A stretch of 64,000 nucleotides of DNA, taken from the NCBI GenBank assembly GCA_963457665.1, contig OY735212.1, positions 6,088,737 through 6,152,736 of the forward strand, in the 5' to 3' direction. This document shows, one piece after another, positions 53,736 through 61,205 of this stretch. The DNA comes from Thysanoteuthis rhombus. Its lineage: Eukaryota > Mollusca > Cephalopoda > Oegopsida > Thysanoteuthidae. The notes beneath the pieces were generated by a model. The model made no database searches and was not told where the DNA came from. It was given only the letters and a program-made list of their open reading frames with translations. The translations under genes and the position numbers were made by a program. Every line of letters starts with the position of its first letter. The stretch's first letter is position 1.

Positions 53736-56359
53736 GGGGAGGGGCTGAATTGAGAACTGAAGTCCATTTTTCTCCATCACGTAAAATCATCAAAATACAT
53801 TCTGAAGTTTTCAATTATAGATTTTCATATAATTTTTCACTATACATATGGTTATTTTAATACAATGACAATGTTTGAATTTAGTACTTTCCAATACGAA
53901 AATCCATGTCCAAATCAAGTTATTTTATTGATAACATAGAATATACATGGAACACAACAGAAAAATCTCATACTTGGGGGCCAAAAAACATAATCTGACC
54001 AAGCTTGGTGAATCCATTTAAGTGCTGCTACAACTGCTTCATATTAAACTTGGATTAATGAAGCAAGTTTGTTGAAGCCCTGTCTGAAGATGGAGGCCAT
54101 TTGGTATATTTGTGCCAAAGATTTCCTAGTTTGTCTGAAGCTTAATTAAAAGAGTGTAATTACTGAACCTGAAATCACATAACTCATTTCTGATGCAGAA
54201 TTTGATGGTGTGATGAATGACCTGGAATGAGAGGTTTGAGTATCGTTCAAACAAAAATAATTTCCAAGTTTTTCGGTAACAAAGTTCACTTTTTGGATTT
54301 GCATATGGAATTTTCCATTGAATGAAGAACAAGGTCAAAGATTTGATCGGGATATCAAAGACATGGAAAGAATCTACCAGAGATGTTAGGATATCAATAC
54401 AATACTACTGCTGGAGGATTCATATGGATGCACTTAAAAGAATTAAAAAAATAAGAAAGTTGTTCACGTGATTAGCCACCTAAGTTTCAGAGCAAAAAAT
54501 CCTGAGAAGTTACAGACTAGAAAAGTTATATGTAAGTAATGGAACATATAAAGTTGCCTGCTTTATGTATACATTCTAAACATTGAATTGATGAAATATT
54601 CTCATTCTAGAAAACAGTGCATACCTCTGCCAACACTGTATATTGACTCAATTGAAAGAGATTTCCTGGATCCACCCTCAAACTTAATCACAAAATTTCA
54701 TTGGTAGAGGCGAAAAAAAATAAAAAATAAAAAAAAATAAAAGGGGGGTTCAGATCAATATCACCTAAATCCCCTAGTACAGGATGTCCATAAATTACCT
54801 TTACAACTTAGCGCTATATTCATGAGGCTTGTAAGTAAACATACATGAAAGTTGTAATTCATATTTGTTTTATTTGTAGGCAGGTACTAAATAATTGTGC
54901 ATGGTCGTAACAAATGAAAACACCACACCAAGCCATACTCACCTCTATTGAAGAGATGGTCCAACATAATATGCTGTAAATTTGCTATTGGGATGAACCA
55001 CTTGCAACCAATAGTACCCATGTAAAAAGTAAAGCATACTATCTCTCAAGAGACAACTCCCAATGGAGTATGGAGACTGGTGACTTGTGAGTCTCGAGTT
55101 TGATGGAGACCAGAACCTTATTCCTACAAATTTTTATGACCACCCCTTTGGCAGGATGCAAGACCATCAAAAGGGATACCTCATCTTAATCACACAACTC
55201 AAAGTGTACTGCTGAGTGTGCTGGGACGTTAGCCCTAATACCGGGAATCAAACACAGGACCTTTTGTGAGATAGACATATCACACTGAGTAAACACTGTC
55301 CATGTAAAACAGTACTAACGTTTGTATTAAAAAAAAAACAAAAAAAAAAAAAAAAACAAAAAAAAAAAACATACAATTATCCTATAATTTGTTTTTTTTC
55401 AATTTTTCAAAGCTGTACAGATAATTTATGGGCACCCTGTATTTTCATAAAATTTCTTTTTAATTTTGAATTAAAATCAAATGTAATGGAAACATTCTGA
55501 ATGTATTTTCAAAAATTTTATTAATATATGTGTGTGTGGGGGTAATTACCACTCAGAATTGAAACAATTTTTAATGACTTTAATTTTGCAGACCTGTGTA
55601 TCTTTCAGTAAAGACGTTCTTTAAAAATAACTTGTTTGCAGTTGTGATAAAAAAATAAAATTCAAAACCAACCCCTCCCACCCCCAAAATACATTCAAGA
55701 CATGGAAATAAATAATGAAGCTATCAAGTTATCTCACTAATTTTGTTACAGGTAGATACTGAATACACAACATAATTCGCATTTCATTCAAAGAAATACC
55801 GAATTGTAAAACAAACAAAATGAAAAAAAAAAAAAAAAAAAAATACTTCATTGACATTATATATCTACATATTTTTTTCTCCAAAGAACTGTTTTTGTTA
55901 TAACCTTTTTGTTGCATGCAAGTTAAAGGAAGATTACAAGGTGCTACCCAAAAGTCTGAAGTGGACTGAATATAGGACTTTTGTCAGTGAGATGCCCATG
56001 GGGATTACTCCAAAGAAAAAGAAGAATGGAAAACTATGTGCTATTTTGAGTTATCTTTTTTTCATAGTCAAATTCCACAAGTGCTTGGGTAGCACCTTCG
56101 ATGATCATTACCCAAATAGCATATCTACAAAACTAATTCTTAGCACAGAAAATATGCGCCATGTTGTGGTTAACCTGAACAAAATTCTAACGGACATATC
56201 ATGATCTCCAATATCAGAGATCAATTCCCACCAACCTCTTCCAAAAAAAAAAAAAAAAAAAAATAATAAGAAAAGAAAGAAAACCACTCACCTTTCCATT
56301 AATCTTTCCTTGTCCCAGTTAAAATGATTTAAAAGTATTCTTGTTATGGTAGCGGGTAT
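26730..56359 (-). CDS. ARIH1: Ariadne-1 RBR E3 ubiquitin ligase (ARIH1/HHARI), thirteen exons, 5' partial
   Basis: Ariadne-1 takes ubiquitin from an E2 (typically UBE2L3) and passes it through a thioester cysteine; in animals it works with neddylated cullin-RING ligases. Thirteen - strand exons join in phase to 437 residues corresponding one-to-one to human ARIH1 121-557. A UBA-like segment lies near 1-49. RING1 has C66-x2-C69, C83/H85, C88-x2-C91 and C111-x4-C116. The IBR ligands are C156, C161, C177, C179, C184, C187, H192 and C197. RING2 spans about 223-269 with catalytic Cys237 (human Cys357) in GGCNHM. The Ariadne domain spans about 286-437 and keeps F310, E311 and E383, which correspond to the human autoinhibitory residues 430, 431 and 503. 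The acidic N-terminus is not in the window. It converges on fringe. The match is ARIH1-type rather than ARIH2-type over the whole length. Confidence 0.97.
26815..28145 (-). other. ARIH1: ARIH1 last intron
   Basis: AT-rich intron. It holds a short (TA)n tract near 27457-27472 and a CAAGAGAGATAACTCC motif at 27503-27518. Nothing else recognised. Confidence 0.85.
28146..28258 (-). CDS. ARIH1: ARIH1 exon: Ariadne domain, penultimate
   Basis: Acceptor TTGAAG, donor GTAAGT. It encodes [20 protein letters not shown] and then [17 protein letters not shown], plus two bases of Arg. Glu383 corresponds to human Glu503, another autoinhibitory contact. Confidence 0.95.
28492..28668 (-). CDS. ARIH1: ARIH1 exon: Ariadne domain core
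   Basis: Acceptor CTCAAG, donor GTAAGT, 59 codons in phase 0. It encodes [20 protein letters not shown], then [20 protein letters not shown] and [19 protein letters not shown]. The long helical segment is nearly identical to human ARIH1. It is the largest coding exon in the window. Confidence 0.97.
28669..28984 (-). other. ARIH1: ARIH1 short intron with a nested inverted repeat
   Basis: 316-bp intron. GCTCCTACTT at 28811-28820 is complementary to AAGTAGGAGC at 28852-28861, and between them TGGAGT/ACTCCA forms a second stem. Confidence 0.8.
28985..29068 (-). CDS. ARIH1: ARIH1 exon: start of Ariadne domain
   Basis: Acceptor TTTTAG, donor GTGAGT, 28 codons in phase 0. It encodes [20 protein letters not shown] and then QSLKFEHK. 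The Phe-Glu pair corresponds to human Phe430/Glu431, which hold the Ariadne domain against RING2 in the autoinhibited state. Confidence 0.96.
29069..32799 (-). other. ARIH1: ARIH1 intron
   Basis: It contains a tRNA-like sequence at 29540-29625 (- strand) and otherwise AT-rich DNA with poly-A near 32083-32115. Open frames here show no recognisable family. Confidence 0.85.
29540..29625 (-). repeat. tRNA-like sequence (tRNA pseudogene or SINE head)
   Basis: On the - strand there is a perfect T arm, GTGAG-TTTGATT-CTCAC, followed by CTGGAAC. GTTCC at the far end could pair with GGAAC. The D and anticodon arms are poor. It may be a SINE head or a decayed tRNA; a working tRNA is unlikely. Confidence 0.45.
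32800..32857 (-). CDS. ARIH1: ARIH1 exon: RING2-Ariadne linker
   Basis: Acceptor TTCCAG, donor GTGAAA. After completing Trp it encodes [19 protein letters not shown], containing the last RING2 zinc ligand (C269). It ends in phase 0. Confidence 0.94.
33123..33253 (-). CDS. ARIH1: ARIH1 exon: RING2 (Rcat) with catalytic cysteine
   Basis: Acceptor TTTCAG, donor GTAAGT. It encodes [20 protein letters not shown], then [20 protein letters not shown] and GSS, plus two bases of Trp. Cys237 in GGCNHM is the thioester-forming residue (human Cys357), followed by His239. A decayed partial copy of this exon lies at 34187-34245. Confidence 0.97.
33254..33712 (-). other. ARIH1: ARIH1 intron with (TG)n
   Basis: 459-bp intron with (TG)n at 33310-33335 and a CAAGGGAGATAACTT motif at 33696-33710 directly next to the 5' splice site. 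Confidence 0.85.
33310..33335. repeat. (TG)n microsatellite
   Basis: About thirteen TG units within a short ARIH1 intron. Confidence 0.95.
33713..33827 (-). CDS. ARIH1: ARIH1 exon: second half of IBR domain
   Basis: Acceptor TGTTTAG, donor GTAAGT. It encodes [20 protein letters not shown] and then [18 protein letters not shown], matching the human sequence with one conservative change. It supplies C187, H192 and C197. A CAAGGGAGATAACTT repeat motif lies immediately beyond the donor in the intron. Confidence 0.97.
33828..35619 (-). other. ARIH1: ARIH1 intron carrying a decayed RING2 exon copy
   Basis: The notable content is the exon-like copy at 34187-34245, listed separately. The rest is AT-rich with poly-T runs near 34246-34258 and 35453-35474. 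No other feature recognised. Confidence 0.85.
34187..34245 (-). pseudogene. Decayed partial copy of the ARIH1 RING2 exon
   Basis: This 59-bp stretch aligns without gaps to 33194-33252 inside the catalytic RING2 exon, with 51 identical bases by my count. The - strand reading frame stays open and reads [20 protein letters not shown], then TAA soon after, against [20 protein letters not shown] in the real exon. The acceptor AG is gone (poly-A instead) and the 3' half of the exon is absent, so it is unlikely to be spliced in. It lies upstream of the IBR exon at 33827, out of domain order. A local duplication that decayed is the simplest explanation. Confidence 0.85.
35620..35726 (-). CDS. ARIH1: ARIH1 exon: first half of IBR domain
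   Basis: Acceptor AATCAG, donor GTAAGT. It encodes [20 protein letters not shown], then [15 protein letters not shown], and two bases of Cys. It provides IBR ligands C156, C161, C177 and C179, with C184 split across the next junction. Confidence 0.96.
35727..37590 (-). other. ARIH1: ARIH1 intron, no feature seen
   Basis: AT-rich DNA with homopolymer runs only (for example poly-A near 37445-37461). No repeat family or gene recognised. Confidence 0.85.
37591..37657 (-). CDS. ARIH1: ARIH1 exon: RING1-IBR linker
   Basis: Acceptor TTCCAG, donor GTATGT. After completing Met it encodes [20 protein letters not shown] and VE, aligned with human [22 protein letters not shown]. It ends in phase 0. Confidence 0.95.
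37658..39579 (-). other. ARIH1: ARIH1 intron with long (TA)n
   Basis: It contains a long (TA)n tract at 38597-38667 running into (TATG)n and (CA)n up to 38696, and interrupted poly-A at 38971-39004. Confidence 0.85.
38597..38696. repeat. (TA)n with (TATG)n and (CA)n flank
   Basis: About 35 TA units, then TATG units, then a short CA run. Confidence 0.95.
39580..39728 (-). CDS. ARIH1: ARIH1 exon: body of RING1
   Basis: Acceptor TTAAAG, donor GTAAGT. It encodes [20 protein letters not shown], then [20 protein letters not shown] and DILVDDATV, plus two bases of Met. It supplies RING1 ligands C83, H85, C88, C91, C111 and C116, the E2-binding module. Nearly every residue agrees with animal Ariadne-1. 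Confidence 0.96.
39729..42681 (-). other. ARIH1: ARIH1 intron
   Basis: It contains an ACAAGGGAGATAATT motif at 40066-40080. Bases about 41800-42420 are visibly less AT-rich and hold overlapping frames on both strands that I cannot assign to a family. Confidence 0.8.
42682..42762 (-). CDS. ARIH1: ARIH1 exon: linker and first RING1 cysteines
   Basis: Acceptor TTTCAG, donor GTAAGT, 27 codons in phase 0 at both ends. It encodes [15 protein letters not shown] and then [12 protein letters not shown], placing the first two RING1 zinc ligands (C66, C69). Spacing from CEIC to the next Cys is 13 residues, as in human ARIH1. The linker sequence itself is divergent. Confidence 0.92.
43600..43660 (+). 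repeat. GATCACC/ATGCTGCC repeat, partial copy 4 (5' block only)
   Basis: AATGTAACTTTAACCTAAAT and TTGGTCCCTTAGTTTGTTTC match the 5' block of the other copies. The GATCACC and ATGCTGCC blocks are not seen downstream. Confidence 0.6.
44464..47039 (+). mobile_element. Mariner-like element, decayed, with terminal inverted repeats
   Basis: The left end is TTGGGTTGGCTAAAAAACT at 44464. The right end, read on the - strand from 47039, is TTGGGTGGCCAAAACAG, followed outside by TA, the mariner target. Between them are SETMAR/mariner-like pieces in order: [18 protein letters not shown] (about 44850-44903), a QDN piece (about 46674), an [16 protein letters not shown] piece near 46755, and [15 protein letters not shown] (46882-46926). 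Frameshifts and stops break the frame. At 2.6 kb it is about twice the usual 1.3 kb, so about 0.9 kb of other DNA is probably inserted in the middle. Confidence 0.8.
49220..49400 (-). repeat. GATCACC/ATGCTGCC repeat, copy 5 (inverted)
   Basis: On the - strand: GGTTCAATTTTCAATGTAAG, GGTCCCTTAATTTGTGTC, GAGATCACCCTTTTTTCC, AATTGATCACTCC, ACGTGCTACCAAAAGACATA and GGTC. The order is the same as in the + strand copies, so the family has a fixed orientation. Confidence 0.75.
49917..49995 (-). CDS. ARIH1: ARIH1 exon: end of UBA-like domain
   Basis: Acceptor TTCTAG, donor GTAAAC. After completing Arg it encodes [20 protein letters not shown] and then REVRPR, matching the human [21 protein letters not shown] region. 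It ends in phase 0. The donor at 49916 rather than one base earlier keeps the frame with the next exon. Confidence 0.93.
51060..51720 (+). pseudogene. Mariner transposase relic (catalytic and C-terminal parts)
   Basis: [18 protein letters not shown] at 51388-51441 matches the mariner block MLIxFFDIxGIVHxEF. It is preceded by a decayed GDESWVY-like piece (about 51270-51300) and followed by NTPAHT (about 51551) and VRQFLFSKN in shifted frames, then [14 protein letters not shown] (51633-51674). Several frameshifts and stops show it is dead. It is a different mariner lineage from the element at 44464. Confidence 0.75.
53683..53732. repeat. (TA)n microsatellite
   Basis: About 25 TA units followed by a G run. 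Confidence 0.95.
55060..55315 (-). mobile_element. tRNA-derived SINE, copy 2
   Basis: On the - strand, head box B TGTTTGATTCCC is followed by a body with GGTATCCCTTTTGATGGTCT and AAAGGGGTGGTCATAA, and the end CATTGGGAGTTGTCTCTTGA. This is the same order as copy 1 at similar spacing. The box A region is degenerate. Confidence 0.75.
56292..56359 (-). CDS. ARIH1: ARIH1 exon: UBA-like segment start
   Basis: On the - strand, acceptor TTTCAG at 56361-56360 and donor GTGAGT after 56292. It encodes [20 protein letters not shown], then ME and two bases of Arg. This equals the human ARIH1 [23 protein letters not shown] stretch at the start of the structured region. It is the most 5' exon recognised; the exon before it should end in phase 0. 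Confidence 0.95.
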
Positions 56360-57229
56360 CTGAAAGATAAAATAAGCAAGATGCAAAGAAAACTGAAAGC
56401 TTTTTATAAAATTAGAGCTAATCTCATGAGGATGGTTCAATAAGTCTGTAACCCGACACTTATTTATCAACTCAATTTTGATCTGAAATTTTCACTATAA
56501 CAAAATTTGATCCATGTGATCATTAAACACCACCAAATTGAGTGCAATGACAAGGAAGGAAGTTATGTTGAAAAATATGTGAAGAAAAAAAAAGAAAAAG
56601 GAAAAACAGCTTTAGTCATCAGGATACAGACTTATTAATGCACCAATGTGTAAAGATATAGTTTCCAACTGAACAAAGATTTTATCAGAGCCAACTGAAA
56701 TGCTAAGCAGTAATGGTACCTGTTGAAATACTTCTGAGCTATATAGCAGTTACAAGCAATATGCATACTACAAAATTTTTTCCATCCATTATACATATAT
56801 TACACACACAATGGTAAATTCAATTTGTCTCAGGTAGGAGATATTTGCAAAAAGTCTTACACTTTCAATACAAATGTAATCAGACAGTTACTAATTTTGC
56901 TCCAGTAAAACGAAAGATTCTTTAAAATATGCAAACATCTTTTCGACTGGAATAGGTATAAACCACACTTCAACTGGAATAGAGCATTTTTAACTGAAGA
57001 GTATCCAGTTACAAACCAAGATCTGAGGATTGGGATATTTATGACAAAAAACAAGACGCAAGTATTTTGTTATTAAAAAAACTAAACTGGTTGAAATGAT
57101 TTAGATCAAAAAGTAGAAATACAGTTTTCTTACAAGATATTGGGAAACACTGAGAGAAAAAGTAAAAAAAAAGAAAAAAAAAAAAATACGTCAGAGGTAA
57201 AATTGCAAATTCTGTTCATAAACTCCATC

Positions 57230-57440
57230 TTTTTCATACACAGGCAATCCTTGGAAGAGAACAATTTCTTGAATGAAATTTTTGCAACAGATGTTGAACT
57301 GTACATTTATTGATGGTCCCCTGGCCAAATACTTGATTAATATTACAAGTAGTTTCCACAGCTTCATGTCCTATTTTGAACCCATAGGATAAAATAGCTT
57401 GAATTTTTTTTTCTTCATCTTTGATTTGAACCAGAATAGT
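57230..57440 (-). pseudogene. Mariner/SETMAR-like transposase fragment (N-terminal DNA-binding part)
   Basis: On the - strand the sequence reads LSYGFKIGHEAVETTCNINQ, then VFGQGTINKCTVQHLLQKFH and SRNCSLPR. This matches the helix-turn-helix region of mariner transposases (FxxGxxAxETxxxINxxFGxGTxNxxTVQxWFxKFxxGxxSLxD). The residue after SL is not the usual acidic one, and no downstream catalytic part was recognised. Confidence 0.75.
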
Positions 57441-57794
57441 GAAAAGATGTTCAGCTTAAAAAGAGCAAAATTCACTTTAAAGTGGTAAATAATAGTTTAT
57501 TCCAAAAATAAGCATCAAAATTTCAGATAAAAACCCAAATAATTTTTGCTCCAATCTTATCTAATCTCTTTCTATATACACACACACACAAACACATATA
57601 TACGCAGAATAATTATACAATGTATTTGATCAGTTATTAACTAACTGAAAATAAAGCTTTTTTTCAAGATACCATTCTTGAAAAACACGTTAATCATGTA
57701 TTGTACAGCATACAAATTACCTCTGTTCTTGAATCTAGCCACTTTTAGCTATTCAAAAATACAAGAGCATTATTCCAAGGATTGCCATGTTCAC

Positions 57795-57795
<1 letters not shown>

Positions 57796-57867
<72 letters not shown>
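57796..57867. repeat. (TA)n microsatellite
   Basis: About 35 TA units; open frames crossing it encode only Ile-Tyr repeats. Confidence 0.95.
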
Positions 57868-57871
<4 letters not shown>

Positions 57872-59957
57872 GTATAAAAATTTATATTCCTGCATTTATC
57901 CAAACTAGTAAATCCATTATCAACACAAAATAGGAAAAAAAGCATAAAAATAAGACTACCCGGTCATACTAGATGAAACTTGAATCTGTAAATCAGGAGT
58001 TACTATCTTCATTACTTTAGTTGGAATCAAAATGATGGCATGAGTTCCATGTACAATCATATCCATATATCAGTAGCACTTCATGACTTAGACATCAGGA
58101 AAGCCTATCCTTTTCACACACACTCAATAATTCATCATATCCTGAATGGATCAAAATGTTTTTTTATATAGATAGGTACTTATTTTTGATAATTTTTTTT
58201 ATCAGAATGATTAATCCAAGGGTGAATTAAATTATTTTGGGGTGAATGAAACAGATGAAAATAATCAAAACATAAGGAAATTTAGTCATGAGTGAATGAA
58301 ATTTTTCAAATAGAGACCAGAGGATGAATAATAGGGCTTACTCATATTTTATACATAGACCAAAAAGATTTTTAACTTGAGTACAGTTTTCAATTGGCTC
58401 CATCATCAGCTATAATTGACAATGATTAAAACAAGCATTTCTTCATGTTGTTACCTTACCAAGTGATTATACAGAGGTCAGATTGCCCGTGTATTCATTC
58501 ACCCCATTTCCCCTGTCCATCATGATGACTTACTATTTTAAATAAAACCAATAGATTCAGGCAGAAGAATTGTACTGAGGATTTGTCACTAAGGACGCAT
58601 TCTTTTAGATTAGCCTAGACTGGCCAATGTGATAATGAATATAAGCATACAGCAATATTAGTCAACTTGTCAAGTAATTCTAGAGCTTAGAATTAAGTAG
58701 AAATTACTGAAACAATGCAATAGAAATAAAATTTAAAAGTGATAGAATTTCAGAGAAAACATCTTCAGTAGAACAATTTTACTTGTAAATTGTCTAAAAT
58801 AATATTTACCTCTCAGATCTATTTATAATTTAGTGTTAAAAGAATGAAATGCATATATACGAAGGAAGAAACAACTAATTTTAGTGAATATATTTTTGAA
58901 GAGAATTTTTTTGAAAATTCAATGATACTCAAAAAAAAAAAAAATCTGGCTATAAGTAGGCCAGATCAAACAAGGATCTGATCCGACATCCAATTAGTCA
59001 AATTATTGACTTAATACAGGTTTGCAAGTCTTTAAATGCAGCCAGGTAGTCAACAGCAAAATAGATTTAAAGGCTAAGGAATTAGCCAAGACAGACTACA
59101 AGTGATTGAAGCTACATCACAATAGTACTGATTGAGCAAATGAACTCTGGACTATCAAGGTGAGTCACACCGGGGGGGGGGGGAAGAAAAGAAAAAAAAA
59201 AAGAAGGAAAACGTGAGGGCACTATTTGTATAAATAAACATGCACAGTGACTGAACCAAACAAGCCTATAATAATGGGCTTCATGATAGCAATTTAACAT
59301 TCAAAAGAAACATGGAAACTCAAGGTAAGTGCTTCTATAACAGAAATATACACTGCAGATAAATCAATTTTTACCGAAATGAAACTGGATTTTCCAGATA
59401 AATTTAATTTTTGAAATCCAATAGAACTAAAAGTACAATAGTGCAAATGATTTTTATAAAAAGTTTATTCAAGCAGCGAATTTTAAATTAGAATAATTAA
59501 ATGATTTATACTACTGATCCTTTATACATCTTATATAAACCGTATATGCTATAATTTACTGAAAATATCAATAATTTTTGTGTTAATGGAAAAAAGATTT
59601 ATTTCAATGATCTTACCTAAGCCACTATGTTGCTACTCAACTGCACAAGCAAGTTTAAATCTTTCAAGATTTTTCTGAGAACACCATTCAATGATTTCTC
59701 GGTATGTTATTTGTCATGCAAGTAGATTAGGATTTTATAGAAGTTAGAGCCAAATGAAAATTAACATCCTTCTAAAGTAGAATGTTAATAAATTCCACCC
59801 AATCATAAAGGCATTAAATTACAATTTTCAGGAGATTCATTTAAATATAAACAACTATTTTAGGTAGATGATCAAATTGGTTGGTATGTATTTGAAATCT
59901 AGATTAGAGAGGAGAGTATTTTTAACAGTGTTTCATATACAAAATAGATGTAATAAC

Positions 59958-59960
<3 letters not shown>

Positions 59961-59997
<37 letters not shown>
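59961..59997. repeat. (TA)n microsatellite
   Basis: About eighteen TA units. Confidence 0.95.
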
Positions 59998-60000
<3 letters not shown>

Positions 60001-60964
60001 CTTGTGTGCATAAATTGATGTTAAACTACAAGCAATAGTCAATCAATTTTTTGAAAAAAAAAAAAAAGAAAAAAAAGATGTAAGCATATAGAGATTGAAT
60101 TATTAACACTTCTTACATTAAAAGCATTTAATAGCAGGAAAGAATTTATATAAAAGAATAGTCTACTTGAAAAATTTTTTTAAGAGTTATTCAAAACTAA
60201 ATTTATACAGCAATCTGTCAACATTCAAAGTAATTTTTTTTATTCAGGAGTTGTTTCAAAACTTAGATATAATCATGAGTATGTATTATGTCATTTCTAT
60301 GAAATAGTTCAGTAGTGATAGATGTGACAATATGCATCATGTTATGACTAATTAATTTCATAAGGATCCGACAAAACATTGTTCAGAGCCCAAATAATAA
60401 CTATGTAGGCTAACATACCAATCTTGATTTTCAATTATAGTTATACTTTTGTCCCCTTCGGAAGATTTTCAGAAATCGTTTGAGGAATCTAGTTTATTCC
60501 AAAAAGCTGTTATTTATATGGCTGAAATCAAGAAAAATTTCAGCCAACAAAACATGGTCACATTTTTTAAAAACTAATATTTGAATTCTGCAGGAAAAAA
60601 AAACCCATACCAAAATGCTCCTTTACTAATTACTTGATTTTTCTCAGTAGAATAGCCAGATGGATAATGCAGCTTTGTGTCATTAATAACTGAACAGAAT
60701 AAAATGTTTTTAAATCAATCTACCTTATTCTAAATAGAATAATTGATTCATAGATGATTTCACAAATACACCAGAACTAGAAATTATCTTTGTTTCTAAT
60801 CATTTATCATGAATGATTATAGAATCAACACCATCAAAGCATAATAGACATAAATATCAAATTATAAGAGGGATTTTTAAAAACTTGAATCCATAATTCA
60901 TTAAACCTCTAACATTCATGTCAGTTAAAGTCCTAGTCAAAGACTAGTACTGCACTGGTAAGAC

Positions 60965-61205
60965 AACTTGATGGCTCCTCTAATGTTCGCAACTATACTT
61001 TTCAATTAGGGTGGGTACGACTCCATTCCAAATTTTTTTTCCATCCTGATCAGACAGTTTAGGGTGTACTTGGTTACCTTCCGAGTAACCAGGGAAATTT
61101 ATCCCGATGAAGAGTTTTTCACTCCCTTTGCTCATCCCGGGAATCAAACCCAGATCCTTCTGCATGAGGCAGACATGCTAACCATTACACCAGCTGAGCA
61201 TCAAA
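60965..61205 (-). mobile_element. tRNA-derived SINE, copy 3
   Basis: On the - strand from about 61202, TGCTCAGCTGGTGTAATGG and then TTAGCATG form a good box A, and a T arm CTGGG-TTTGATT-CCCGG forms box B. TGCTCA pairs with TGAGCA in the acceptor position. GATGAGCAAAGGGAGTG continues as in copy 1. The body lacks an obvious GGTATCCCTTT block, so it may be a related subfamily. Confidence 0.75.

Larger units (their letters stand above)
49996..56291 (-). other. ARIH1: ARIH1 intron with mariner relic and SINE
   Basis: 6.3-kb intron. It contains a decayed mariner transposase at 51060-51720 (+), (TA)n at 53683-53732, a tRNA-derived SINE at 55060-55315 (-), and poly-A runs near 55330-55370. A 117-codon open frame at 55851-56204 (+) has no recognised family. 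Confidence 0.85.

Noticed and set aside
54000..54130. Stretch reading [15 protein letters not shown], similar to the C-terminal end of some transposases
   Set aside because: Only a single short motif is visible with no supporting upstream blocks, so it is not annotated as a mobile element.
57678..57945. Open frames of 66-76 codons on both strands
   Set aside because: They are mainly Ile-Tyr repeats created by the (TA)n tract.
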